Assembly: GCF_018736045.1 (NCBI RefSeq)
Contig: NZ_CP076132.1
Location: forward strand, 1,969,501 to 2,033,500
DNA: 64,000 nt
Direction: 5' to 3'
Source of the DNA: Flammeovirga yaeyamensis
GTDB lineage: Bacteria; Bacteroidota; Bacteroidia; Cytophagales; Flammeovirgaceae
Part shown: positions 55,171 to 63,697 of the stretch, piece by piece
Position numbering within the stretch: the stretch's first letter is position 1
Layout: the number at the start of each line of letters is the position of its first letter
Notes under the pieces: generated by a model
The model's database searches: none
What the model saw: only the letters and a program-made list of their open reading frames with translations
Told to the model about the DNA's origin: nothing
Made by a program: the position numbers and the translations under genes

Positions 55171-56190
55171 ATGGCCTTTACAAGCGAATCGATACTTAAG
55201 AAAATGAAGGAAGGAAATTTTTCTCCTTTGTATGTATTACAAGGAGATGAACCCTTTTTTATCGATCAAATTGCAAATTACGTTGAAGAAAATGCTTTAA
55301 CGGAAGCCGAAAAAAGTTTTAATCAAACTATTCTTTACGGTAAGGATACCACCCTTGTTCAAGTATTAGAAAGTGCTAGAAGATTTCCTATGATGGCCAT
55401 GCGTCAGGTAATTATTGTCAAAGAAGCTCAAGACTTACCTGATTTTAATAGAAAGCCAAGTCAGGAAATGTTTGCACAATATGCATCTAATCCTGTACCT
55501 TCCACAGTATTAGTTATCTGTTTAAAAAACAAGAAACTGGATGGGAGAGGTGCTGCAAAAAAAGCAGTGGATAAAAATGCCGTCTTATTAGATACCAAAA
55601 AACTATACGATAATAAAGTCCCTGGATGGGTAAAGGAATATTGTAAAAGCAAAAACTTCAAAATCAAAGATAGAGCAGTCAATATGATTGCAGAATACAT
55701 TGGAAATGATCTGAGTAGAATATCCAATGAGATGGAAAAGTTGATGTTAAATTATGATGAGCAAACTGAAATTACTGAAGGTTTAATCTCTAAACATATT
55801 GGTATAAGTAGAGATTATAACGTATTCGAATTACAAAATGCCTTAGGTAAAAGAGATGTGCTTAAAGCCAACAGAATTGTGATGTACTTTAACAACAATC
55901 CAAAAAGCAATCCTTTTGTAGTGGTAGTTGGTACATTGTTCTCTTATTTCTCGAAGTTGTTGGTAATGCATGAAAACTTCAATCAAAATGAACAAGCTTT
56001 AGCAAAAATGATTGGAGTGAATCCTTACTTTATCAAAGACTATCGTGAAGCAGCAACCAATTACCCAAAAAATAAGGTGATACAAGTCATCGAAACGCTA
56101 CAAGATGCCGATTTAAAAGCAAAAGGCATCCGAGCATCACTTTCTGATGACGAAAATCTTAAAGAATTGGTGTTTAAAATCCTCCATTAG
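55171..56190 (+). CDS. holA: DNA polymerase III delta subunit HolA
   Basis: 339 residues. The clamp-loader wrench that opens the beta clamp. Family marks: FSPLYVLQGDEPFFIDQIANYV near the N-terminus, ARRFPMMAMRQVIIVKEAQDL (degenerate Walker region), the helical lid AEYIGNDLSRISNEMEKLMLNY, and a C-terminal collar domain (LKAKGIRASLSDDENLKELVFKIL). It is encoded alone; queD is 55 bp downstream, and a possible queD promoter lies right after holA. Confidence 0.93.
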   Translation: MAFTSESILKKMKEGNFSPLYVLQGDEPFFIDQIANYVEENALTEAEKSFNQTILYGKDTTLVQVLESARRFPMMAMRQVIIVKEAQDLPDFNRKPSQEMFAQYASNPVPSTVLVICLKNKKLDGRGAAKKAVDKNAVLLDTKKLYDNKVPGWVKEYCKSKNFKIKDRAVNMIAEYIGNDLSRISNEMEKLMLNYDEQTEITEGLISKHIGISRDYNVFELQNALGKRDVLKANRIVMYFNNNPKSNPFVVVVGTLFSYFSKLLVMHENFNQNEQALAKMIGVNPYFIKDYREAATNYPKNKVIQVIETLQDADLKAKGIRASLSDDENLKELVFKILH

Positions 56191-56206
56191 AACGTTTGCA
56201 CTCTGT

Positions 56207-56214
56207 TATCTTTG
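56207..56214 (+). promoter_or_regulatory. Possible -7 element of queD
   Basis: TATCTTTG matches TAnnTTTG 31 bp before the queD ATG. No TTTG is at the expected distance (the one at 56195 is too near). Readthrough from holA is the alternative. Confidence 0.3.
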
Positions 56215-56245
56215 TCTGTTTTTACAGAATTGATACCAGAACACA

Positions 56246-56602
56246 ATGAAGATATTTAAATCCTATATGTTTGAGGCAGCTCATTTCTTGCCTCACATGC
56301 CAGAAGGTCACCCTTGTAGAAGAATCCACGGTCACTCATGGAAGATGGAATTACACTTTGATGGTGAGTTAGTGATGCCATACGAATGGGTCATTGATTT
56401 TAACGAGATTGACGAAGTGGTAAATCCTATTTGGAAAGTTTTAGACCACAACTTCTTGAATGAAGTAGAAGGTTTAGAGAATCCAACCTCAGAAGTGATT
56501 TCTATGTGGGTTTGGAACAAAATTAAACCTGCTTTACCTGCACTTTATAAAGTGGTCATTTTCGAAACACCAGAAGCAGGTACAGAATATTGCGGAGAGT
56601 AA
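56246..56602 (+). CDS. queD: 6-carboxy-5,6,7,8-tetrahydropterin synthase
   Basis: 118 residues of the PTPS/QueD family. Zinc ligands H13, H28 and H30 (FEAAHFLP, HGHSW) and catalytic C24 in GHPCRRIHGH are present, with LDHNFLNE and NPTSEVIS. C24 placed four residues before the HxH and the short length favour QueD, which converts dihydroneopterin triphosphate to carboxytetrahydropterin for queuosine. A terminator follows. Confidence 0.93.
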   Translation: MKIFKSYMFEAAHFLPHMPEGHPCRRIHGHSWKMELHFDGELVMPYEWVIDFNEIDEVVNPIWKVLDHNFLNEVEGLENPTSEVISMWVWNKIKPALPALYKVVIFETPEAGTEYCGE

Positions 56603-56622
56603 TACAAAATTTATTATATTTG

Positions 56623-56650
56623 AAAGGATACTAAGGTATCCTTTTTTTTA
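56623..56650 (+). terminator. Intrinsic terminator of queD
   Basis: 9-bp perfect stem AAAGGATAC (56623-56631) with GTATCCTTT (56636-56644), 4-nt loop, then a T run. Confidence 0.88.
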
Positions 56651-56683
56651 TGACTATTTTTTAATCTTCAATTATTTAATTAG

Positions 56684-58375
56684 ATGAAACTAACACTTAT
56701 TTATGCAATACTATTGGGTGTATTCTGTACCTATCACAATGCCACAGGTCAAGTAAAATATAATCTTGATTTTGAGTTTGGAGAAAAAACCAAAACAGGA
56801 CTTACTGAAACAAGTTTTGGAGTCGTAGCTAAAAACGACAATTTCATTTATGTGTTAAGTGGTAAAGGAAAAGGAGTGGGCTTAGCTTTACCTGGCGGTT
56901 TTGGGCCAGTTGTCGGAATTGGAACAAAAGTGAAGCTAGAACTTCAAATTTTTGATCATGATCTCAATATTAAAAAAGAACTTTCTCTAGAGGACATTGC
57001 CTTAGGGGCATTAAATGGGGCACCTGATAAAACGTATGAATTTATCTATCAGGATAAACAAGAGAAAATTTGGTTATTCTTTTCTACGCATTCAAAGTCA
57101 GCCAATCATTTGTATAGAATGCGTTTGAATGATAATAACTCTGGTTTTGAAAAACCTATTTTAGTATCACGTCAATCGGGTGATAAAAACCACAACAGAC
57201 AAGGAACATATAATTATAAGTTGTCGCCTAATAAGGAACTACTCTGTATTTATTCTTACAATTCTGTGAAAAAGGCAAAATCAACAGATGTTTATGTTGA
57301 AGTAATGGATCGAGATTTTAAAAGACAATGGATCATTCTTAATAAGATTCCTCAATACAACAAAGATGGTTATTTATCAACGTTAGCGTCTTCTTTAGAT
57401 AAAGCGACAAATATAAAATCGGAGAACATTAAACTAACAAATGAAGGCTCTTTTTATTTCTTATCTAAGGTAAAAGAGAAAAAAGAGAAACTAGAAAAAT
57501 ATGTTTTGTACGCCTTTTCTAATGGAAAGCGAAATGCTATTACTAAAGTGTTTTCTAATACTAAATATTATAATAACGCCCTTTATTTACAACCCTACAA
57601 TGGAAAAGTAGGAGTAGTTGGTTATTATTCAGATGTAACTTCAAAGAGTAAGGATATTAAAGGTATTATGATTGAGATGATGGATCCAATTACTCTTAAA
57701 ACCTTAAATAGTATTCATACTCCCTTTACAAATAAACAACGTAAGGATTTTATGGTATCTGATGCTTACCCTAAATCAGCAGAAAAAGCGGGTAAATTTG
57801 TAGGTAAAGATGAGAAATTGAATAAGCAATTCTCTAAAGGTAAAGATGTTTTTATCAGTGGTCGTACAAAACCATTACGTTTATTTTTCCATTCTAATAA
57901 TTCATTTACTTTGGCAAGTGAAATGTATAATGAACAAACTTATGTAACTACTTCAACCGACCCTAATACAGGTATGTCGAGCACTAGTAGCAATTTCAAA
58001 ATGTATTACGGTGATGTTTGTTTTGTAAATTTTGATGATAAAGGCAAAGTAAATTGGATAAAAAATTATCATAAATATCAAGTACTTGATAGAAACACAA
58101 TTCTATGCAAAGGTATGTTTATGGAGCAATTTGATGATACCATCCTTTTCTTCTATGCAAATATGAATGTAGATAAGATTCAATTTGCTGAAGTTGATTT
58201 TAATGGGAACATACATTCAAGAGATGTACAACCACTAAAGAATGGACGAATAGATAAGTACTATTTTGTTCCAGAAAGTTATGTAAAACTTGGAGAGAAT
58301 ACATATCTAGGTAATAATTTGAAGAGTTTTAAAAGTAAACTCACCAAATTGGTAATTACTGAAAATACATTGTAA
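56684..58375 (+). CDS. Large secreted protein of unknown function
   Basis: 563 residues with a signal peptide (about 1-22, ending NATGQ). Most of the mature chain consists of beta-strand-rich segments with repeated patterns of the type DxKxxVNWIKNYHKY and FVNFDDKGK, which look like degenerate propeller blades. A glycine-rich stretch (GKGKGVGLALPGGFGPVVGIG, about 62-82) is hydrophobic. No enzymatic motif, lipobox or T9SS C-terminal signal seen. Single gene between queD and the convergent ABM monooxygenase. Confidence 0.65.
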   Translation: MKLTLIYAILLGVFCTYHNATGQVKYNLDFEFGEKTKTGLTETSFGVVAKNDNFIYVLSGKGKGVGLALPGGFGPVVGIGTKVKLELQIFDHDLNIKKELSLEDIALGALNGAPDKTYEFIYQDKQEKIWLFFSTHSKSANHLYRMRLNDNNSGFEKPILVSRQSGDKNHNRQGTYNYKLSPNKELLCIYSYNSVKKAKSTDVYVEVMDRDFKRQWIILNKIPQYNKDGYLSTLASSLDKATNIKSENIKLTNEGSFYFLSKVKEKKEKLEKYVLYAFSNGKRNAITKVFSNTKYYNNALYLQPYNGKVGVVGYYSDVTSKSKDIKGIMIEMMDPITLKTLNSIHTPFTNKQRKDFMVSDAYPKSAEKAGKFVGKDEKLNKQFSKGKDVFISGRTKPLRLFFHSNNSFTLASEMYNEQTYVTTSTDPNTGMSSTSSNFKMYYGDVCFVNFDDKGKVNWIKNYHKYQVLDRNTILCKGMFMEQFDDTILFFYANMNVDKIQFAEVDFNGNIHSRDVQPLKNGRIDKYYFVPESYVKLGENTYLGNNLKSFKSKLTKLVITENTL

Positions 58376-58401
58376 AGTGAGTTGATATAACTCTATCAAT
58401 G

Positions 58402-58437
58402 AAAATAGGGGAGTCGTAAGGCTACCCTATTTTTTTA
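58402..58437. terminator. Bidirectional terminator between convergent genes
   Basis: 9-bp stem AAAATAGGG (58402-58410) with CCCTATTTT (58425-58433), T runs on both strands. It overlaps the last codons of the ABM monooxygenase gene. Confidence 0.7.
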
Positions 58438-58717
58438 CTTCAAACATTGAGAAAGCCTCTGCTTTTTCTTCAAATAACACTTTAGTTTTTCTCCAAGTAG
58501 TTATAAAGAACTCAGAATCTCTATATCGATCCAAGGCTTCTTGATCTTCCCAAATAGAAAAAGTCATCACTTTAGTGTGGGCATCAGCATCTTCTAAAAG
58601 TTGTACTGACTGACAGCCCTCAAAGCTTTCAATAGTAGGTTGAACCTCATGAAATAACTTTTTGAAATCATTAATTCTATCTTTTTGGAAAGACATTCGA
58701 ACAAAACGGTGAAGCAT
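58427..58717 (-). CDS. ABM-domain (antibiotic biosynthesis monooxygenase-like) protein
   Basis: 96 residues covering a single ferredoxin-like ABM barrel: LHRFVRMSFQKDRINDFKKL, IESFEGCQSVQLLED, VMTFSIWEDQEALDRYRDSE, FFITTWRKTKVLFEEKAEA. Members act as dimers on quinones or other aromatics or as heme-degrading enzymes; the catalytic type cannot be told from this sequence. The final residues (SMFEVKK) lie inside the bidirectional terminator. Single gene. Confidence 0.85.
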   Translation of the reverse strand: MLHRFVRMSFQKDRINDFKKLFHEVQPTIESFEGCQSVQLLEDADAHTKVMTFSIWEDQEALDRYRDSEFFITTWRKTKVLFEEKAEAFSMFEVKK

Positions 58718-58813
58718 AGGGAATCAATTGTAAATTTAATTTTATTAATCCTTCAAAAATTGCAACTTTGCAGCATTAATCAAAAGGATTTAGCCAAACT
58801 TATTATATAACAA

Positions 58814-59158
58814 ATGAAAGAATCACAGATTCGTTTAAAAGTAGAATTGGATGATCAGAATGTACCAGAGAAAATTTTCTGGAAAGCAGATGATTCAGGA
58901 GAAGTAGGTCTTAACGAGACAAGAGCATTTGATCTTAACATTTGGGATCATGAGAAGAAAGAGACATTAAGAATCGGTCTTTGGGGAAAAGAAATGACCA
59001 TCGAAGAACTGAAATTCTTTTACATTGATGCAATGGGTGGTATGGCACAAAATATAGTGAATGCTACTGGCGATCAAAAAATGGCCGCTGAGATTCATCA
59101 ATTGTGTAAAAAGCTTTCTGACCACGTAGTGGAACTTAGAAATAAAGAGGGTAAATAA
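58814..59158 (+). CDS. gldC: Gliding motility protein GldC
   Basis: 114 residues. The family signature is KVELDDQNVPEKIFWKADDSG, then DLNIWDHEKKETLRIGLWGKEMTIEELKFF. In Flavobacterium GldC is an accessory cytoplasmic gliding protein; loss reduces spreading rather than abolishing movement. Other gld/spr genes are not in this window. Its presence supports assignment to a gliding bacterium with a T9SS. A terminator follows directly. Confidence 0.92.
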   Translation: MKESQIRLKVELDDQNVPEKIFWKADDSGEVGLNETRAFDLNIWDHEKKETLRIGLWGKEMTIEELKFFYIDAMGGMAQNIVNATGDQKMAAEIHQLCKKLSDHVVELRNKEGK

Positions 59159-59160
59159 AT

Positions 59161-59208
59161 AAAAATCATCAACTCAGGGATTACAATCTGGGTTGATGAT
59201 TTTTTTTG
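59161..59208. terminator. Intrinsic terminator of gldC, probably bidirectional
   Basis: 17-bp stem (59161-59177 with 59188-59204, one G-U pair), A run before and T run after. It separates gldC from the convergent gene at 59218. Confidence 0.88.
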
Positions 59209-59217
59209 TGAAAAAGA

Positions 59218-59826
59218 TTAATGATTTCTTTTAAATAAATTCTTAATCTTAGCAACAATGGAGTTGTCCACTTTAGTAATTGATCCTACTGTGGCAGTCC
59301 TTCCTTTTTTCGTTACTTTTTGTGGTATAGGGATCATCATCTGATCCAAGGATTTAAAAAGCTCTCGTCTGCTTATCTGAAGTAGGTATTCTTCCAAAGT
59401 CATGTCCTGCTGCCACATCCGATTTAATTTCTCTACTCTATCGGTTACTTCTTCTGCCGTTTTTTCTAAACGCAGCCCAATACTTTTAGTATCAATTTTA
59501 TTGATGAAGAACATTTTCAATAACAAAAGATCATCATCATTAAATTTGATTTCCACTTCCTCAATAATACTATCTTCCTCTGTAGTAGGGAATCTTTGAT
59601 TGATCTCCTCTTCAATATCAGCATCATCAGAGATTTGATTCGATTCCATGATGGTTTTCGTTAAAGCCACACAAAAAGCAGATTTGTACTGCACAGGGTT
59701 ATCTATTTGATGTTGTCCCTCAACTAAGTAGTAAAAATCGTTGAATGCTCTTTTTATTAAGCGTTCCTCTCTATTTCTAAATCCAAGTACATATCGAATA
59801 CTCGGGAGTAAAATTCTATTGCTCAT
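59218..59826 (-). CDS. Uncharacterised protein with sigma-region-4-like helices
   Basis: 202 residues, cytoplasmic, mostly alpha-helical. The middle part (about 100-145) reads LLKMFFINKIDTKSIGLRLEKTAEEVTDRVEKLNRMWQ, whose spacing recalls the helix-turn-helix of sigma factor region 4, and the N-terminal about 90 residues could be a sigma-2-like helical bundle. The DNA-contact pattern is not clear, and the C-terminus is a basic tail (KKGRTATVGSITKV to KNLFKRNH). It could be a diverged ECF-type regulator or an unrelated helical protein. Single gene. Confidence 0.6.
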   Translation of the reverse strand: MSNRILLPSIRYVLGFRNREERLIKRAFNDFYYLVEGQHQIDNPVQYKSAFCVALTKTIMESNQISDDADIEEEINQRFPTTEEDSIIEEVEIKFNDDDLLLLKMFFINKIDTKSIGLRLEKTAEEVTDRVEKLNRMWQQDMTLEEYLLQISRRELFKSLDQMMIPIPQKVTKKGRTATVGSITKVDNSIVAKIKNLFKRNH

Positions 59827-59900
59827 ATAGTATTAATAACTCCCTCTTCAGAATGTTTTAAAAAAGGAGTAGATTTTAAATTATCATCAAAAGATAATAA

Positions 59901-59930
59901 AAAAGGCCCAGTAATTATTACTGGGCCAAA
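59901..59930 (-). terminator. Intrinsic terminator of purF
   Basis: Strong near-perfect hairpin with arms GGCCCAGTAAT and ATTACTGGGCC (59905-59927), then TTTTTT on the minus strand. It lies 34 bp after the purF stop. Confidence 0.88.
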
Positions 59931-59964
59931 TATCATTAATGATCTAGGATCACTATTATCAATT

Positions 59965-61854
59965 TTAGTAAGCTCTACCGTCTTTACCTTCCATGAAGTT
60001 AACGAAAGCTCTGTTAGCCACTTTCATACCACCTTCAGTAGGGAAGTTACCTGTAAAGTACCAATCACCTAAATGATTAGGGCAAGCTTCGTGCAAGGTA
60101 TCTACCGTTTGGAAGATCACCTTCACATCTGCTTTAATATTGTGTGACTTGATGATGTTGGCAATCTCATCAGAGATTTCCTCATACGTAAACTGATCGT
60201 ACAACTCTTGTACATAGTTAACCATCAAAGGTTCTTCTTTTCTTAAAGCTGATTTACAACGGTAATACACCTCATCTAAAAGATCTTCCTTGCCATTACG
60301 TTTGATCAAGTTGATCATCGCTCTGAAGGCAACAAATTCTTTCATCTTAGACATATTGATACCGTAGCAGTCAGGATATCTAATTTGAGGAGCAGAAGAA
60401 ACCACAACAATACGTTTTGGATTCAAACGATCTAACATTTGGATGATCGATTTCTCCAAAGTAGTTCCTCTTACAATAGAGTCGTCGATAACTACAATAG
60501 TATCTACATCTCTACGGATTACCTCGTAAGTAGTATCGTAAACGTGAGCCACCATATCGTCTCTCATTGCATCGTCTGCAATAAAAGTTCTAGCTTTCAC
60601 ATCTTTGATGACTAATTTTTCCTGACGAGGACGGAAAGATAAAATCTTCTCTAACTCCTCTCCAGATACACCTTTCTCGATAGATTCTAAACGCTTAGCC
60701 ACTAAATGTTTGTCTAAGCCTTTCATCATGCCCAAGAAAGCAGTTTCTGCTGTATTTGGAATGTAAGAGAATACTGTATTTTTAAGATCGAAGTCGATAG
60801 CTTCCAAAACTTTTGGAATCAACAACTTACCCAAAGTCTTACGCTCGTTATAGATCGCAGGATCTGTACCTCTTGAGAAGTAGATACGTTCGAAGCTACA
60901 AGATAATTTCTTTTGAGGTTCTAAGTATTGAACTTCTTTGTAGTTAGCTTGTTTGTCGATGATCAAAGCGTGACCTGGATTGATCTCTTGAATTTTGTCG
61001 TAGTCAGCATTAAATGCTGTTTTGATAGCCGTTTTTTCAGAGGCTACTACAATGATTTCATCATCAGCGTAGTAATATGCAGGACGGATACCGTTTACAT
61101 CTCTAGCAACGAAACCGCCACCAAAGCCTGTAAGACCCATAAATGCATATCCACCATCAAAATCTTTACAAGAACGAGAGAGTACACGACCTAAGTCTAG
61201 TTCTTCTTCAATCTTCTCAGAAATCTTGATGTTGTCATCTTCAGTCTTTCTGTATTTGTCAAATAAGTCTTGTACCTCAAGGTCCAAGAAGTGACCGATT
61301 TTCTCCATCACCGTTACAGTATCCACATTTTCTTTTGGATGCTGTCCTAACTCCACCAAACGATCAAATAACTGATCTACGTTGGTCATGTTAAAGTTAC
61401 CTGCCATAATTAACTGTCTAGAACGCCAGTTATTATTTCTCATGAAAGGGTGACAGTGGTTGATGGTGTTGTTACCATGAGTACCATAACGAAGGTGGCC
61501 CATGTAGACATCTCCAACAAAAGGAATGTTGGAACGTAGGTAGTCTGCGTCAAGGTACTTTTCCGTATCCTTACTAAGTTTGTTTAATTTCTTACCTACT
61601 TTCTTGAAAATGTCGTTGATCGGGTCTGACTCTACCGATCTTGCTCTATCAATAAATGGTTTGCCAGGTTTCATACCTAACTTGATACTTGCGATACCTG
61701 CACCATCTTGACCACGGTTTCTCTGTTTCTCCATCAGTAAATACATTTTACTGATAGCATAAGTTGGAGTACCGTACTTTTCAATAAAGTATGACAACGG
61801 TTTTCTTAGGCGTAGCATGGCTATGCCGCACTCGTGTTTAATTACTTCACTCAC
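59965..61854 (-). CDS. purF: Amidophosphoribosyltransferase, long Bacteroidota form
   Basis: First committed enzyme of purine synthesis, making phosphoribosylamine from PRPP and glutamine. Residues 1-8 form a short propeptide before catalytic C9 (EC followed by GIAML). The glutaminase part has RNRGQDGAGI and MGHLRYGTHG. The phosphoribosyltransferase part has the PRPP loop VVIDDSIVRGTTLEKS and ends with DWYFTGNFPTEGG. At 629 residues it is well longer than the E. coli enzyme (505), mainly through insertions in the N-terminal half. Single gene with terminator; divergent orientation relative to nothing on its upstream side except the LRR unit. Confidence 0.93.
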   Translation of the reverse strand: MSEVIKHECGIAMLRLRKPLSYFIEKYGTPTYAISKMYLLMEKQRNRGQDGAGIASIKLGMKPGKPFIDRARSVESDPINDIFKKVGKKLNKLSKDTEKYLDADYLRSNIPFVGDVYMGHLRYGTHGNNTINHCHPFMRNNNWRSRQLIMAGNFNMTNVDQLFDRLVELGQHPKENVDTVTVMEKIGHFLDLEVQDLFDKYRKTEDDNIKISEKIEEELDLGRVLSRSCKDFDGGYAFMGLTGFGGGFVARDVNGIRPAYYYADDEIIVVASEKTAIKTAFNADYDKIQEINPGHALIIDKQANYKEVQYLEPQKKLSCSFERIYFSRGTDPAIYNERKTLGKLLIPKVLEAIDFDLKNTVFSYIPNTAETAFLGMMKGLDKHLVAKRLESIEKGVSGEELEKILSFRPRQEKLVIKDVKARTFIADDAMRDDMVAHVYDTTYEVIRRDVDTIVVIDDSIVRGTTLEKSIIQMLDRLNPKRIVVVSSAPQIRYPDCYGINMSKMKEFVAFRAMINLIKRNGKEDLLDEVYYRCKSALRKEEPLMVNYVQELYDQFTYEEISDEIANIIKSHNIKADVKVIFQTVDTLHEACPNHLGDWYFTGNFPTEGGMKVANRAFVNFMEGKDGRAY

Positions 61855-62060
61855 TGGACTAGGAAAGTTAAATGTTTATCCAAGTGCAAAAAAAGTCTTA
61901 TTTATCTATTTACCCAAATAAGAAGGCATAAATAATTTGTTAATGATTAAATATTCGAGAAATTTTTAAAGTGATACTAATTCTTCGATTTTTTACATTC
62001 TTTGTAATGCGATTTAAATCAATGAATTGAAAGACAGAAAAGTGCTTGTATATTTCTTCG

Positions 62061-62111
62061 AATAGATCAAAAGCCATCCCAATTTTTCATTGAGATGGCT
62101 TTTGATCTATT
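62061..62111 (-). terminator. Long perfect hairpin after the LRR gene
   Basis: 18-bp perfect stem (62061-62078 with 62094-62111) and 15-nt loop, 14 bp after the LRR stop. No T run follows on the minus strand, so it may act as an RNA-stabilising 3' end or a weak terminator. Confidence 0.55.
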
Positions 62112-62124
62112 TTATCAAATCAGA

Positions 62125-63228
62125 TTAAAAGTAATCTGTTTCGATATTTGGATGCTTTTCTTTGAACTTCGCTACATCTTCATCAGAAACTTGAGCGTCT
62201 CTGAAGTAGATAATTGATAAACTTGGAGAGTTATCCAGTGGATCTAAAGTAGCTACTTGAGAGCCAGTGATAATAAGGATACTCAATTTTGGAAGTGTAG
62301 AGATAGGCGATAAATCTTTCACTGGAGTGTTAGAGAACGTCAACTCGTTCATCGACTTAGATTTTGCTAAAGCACTAATGTCTTCCACTTTACTGTCTGA
62401 GAAATAGAAAGTATGTAAACTCTTTAATTTCTTTAGACTAGAGATGTCTGTGATCTCTGTGTTACTGATGTTTAAGTGTTCCAATTTCTTCAACTTCTTC
62501 AATGGAGATAAATCCATCACTTTCGTTTTTTGGATTTGAAGCAACTTCAAGCTTTTCAAACTAGAGATCGCACTTAAATCAGAAACGTTGGTATAAGACA
62601 CCTTTAATTCCTCGATGGTAGGTAATTTACTAAGGAATGAAAGATCTTCTACTTTAGTCTCATCGATAGAAAGCATCTTTAATGTTTTGAAAGCAGAAAG
62701 AGATTCCCACTCTTTAAACATTTTATTCTGGAATAGGTCGATGTTTTCTAACGGTAATCCGCTGATCGCTTTTAAAGAAGCAATCTTAGTTCCCGATAAA
62801 TAAATGGCTTTTAAAGTTGTAGAACCGCTCAAAGGACTTAAATCTTTTACATTACTAAATGCCAAGTTCAAGCTTTGAAGATTTTTTAGATTTTGAAGAG
62901 GAGTTAGATCTTTAACTCTAGTATAAGAAATATCAACGTTTTCTAGTTTTACTAAATTCTCTATTGGCTTTAGGTTACTTACAATTCTCTCATCACCGAA
63001 GTCATCATAACCCGATGCGTTGATTGAAGTCAATTCTTCAATTTTTAGCAGTCCTGCTGAGGTCATTTCATCTTGATCCCACATTATTTGGGAAGTGAAA
63101 ATCCCTTTCCAATATTTATCAAGACCATTCCACCATTCCATATTCAACTTTTCTTGTGCGAAAGTACTCGCAGAAAAGGATAGAAAGAGCAGTAAAAATA
63201 AATTCTTTTTTAAATCAAAAGTGATCAT
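62125..63228 (-). CDS. Secreted leucine-rich repeat protein (internalin-like)
   Basis: 367 residues with a signal peptide (about 1-24, ending TFAQ). After about 60 residues come eleven or so 22-residue LRR units (consensus LxxLxxLxIsnTxVxDLSPLxxL), e.g. LENVDISYTRVKDLTPLQNL and LEHLNISNTEITDISSLKKL. The short 22-residue repeat is the internalin type and forms a curved beta-sheet for protein binding. No C-terminal sorting domain is seen. The neighbour at 63698 is a related LRR protein. Target unknown. Confidence 0.85.
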   Translation of the reverse strand: MITFDLKKNLFLLLFLSFSASTFAQEKLNMEWWNGLDKYWKGIFTSQIMWDQDEMTSAGLLKIEELTSINASGYDDFGDERIVSNLKPIENLVKLENVDISYTRVKDLTPLQNLKNLQSLNLAFSNVKDLSPLSGSTTLKAIYLSGTKIASLKAISGLPLENIDLFQNKMFKEWESLSAFKTLKMLSIDETKVEDLSFLSKLPTIEELKVSYTNVSDLSAISSLKSLKLLQIQKTKVMDLSPLKKLKKLEHLNISNTEITDISSLKKLKSLHTFYFSDSKVEDISALAKSKSMNELTFSNTPVKDLSPISTLPKLSILIITGSQVATLDPLDNSPSLSIIYFRDAQVSDEDVAKFKEKHPNIETDYF

Positions 63229-63290
63229 TCTATAAAATGTTAGTGTCTATTATATATTACGACTGATATCGTTTCATATTGTGTGGATGT

Positions 63291-63692
63291 CTAGGAAGTT
63301 CCTCTAAATTTTTTCTGTTGATGGATTAATTCACAAGTATCTTCTTTCTTTCCAAACAATCTGTACCTGTATTTTGCAATAAGATCATAAATAAGGTCGG
63401 TTACCTTTATAGGAAATATTGTACCAAACCGAAATAAATGAAAAGGTGATTTAAGATCTTTTGCAATTTCAAGAGCAGCACGAGATTTCGTATAGGCTTT
63501 TTGATCAGTAACTAAAACAATGCTATCGATATAATCAGGGTTAAGGTTGTATTTATTTAATAATGACTTTCCTTCATCAGATTGTAAGGACGCAAACTGA
63601 AAAGTATCCGATTTTTCGTGTCGAATTATAAACTGAACACTTTTATCGCATAAGTTGCAAATACCATCGAACAAGATCACTTTTTTGTCCAT
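63291..63692 (-). CDS. DCC family thiol-disulfide oxidoreductase-like protein (DUF393)
   Basis: 133 residues. The family signature is at the N-terminus, FDGICNLCDKSVQFIIRHE, with a CxxC (C12, C15); then FASLQSDEGK, a DSIVLV strand, and YRYRLFGKKEDTC near the C-terminus. DUF393 proteins have a thioredoxin-like fold with a likely redox role that is not well defined. It sits 5 bp after the stop of an LRR gene, probably one transcript, and is 62 bp upstream of the second LRR gene. Confidence 0.88.
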   Translation of the reverse strand: MDKKVILFDGICNLCDKSVQFIIRHEKSDTFQFASLQSDEGKSLLNKYNLNPDYIDSIVLVTDQKAYTKSRAALEIAKDLKSPFHLFRFGTIFPIKVTDLIYDLIAKYRYRLFGKKEDTCELIHQQKKFRGTS

Positions 63693-63697
63693 ATCAC

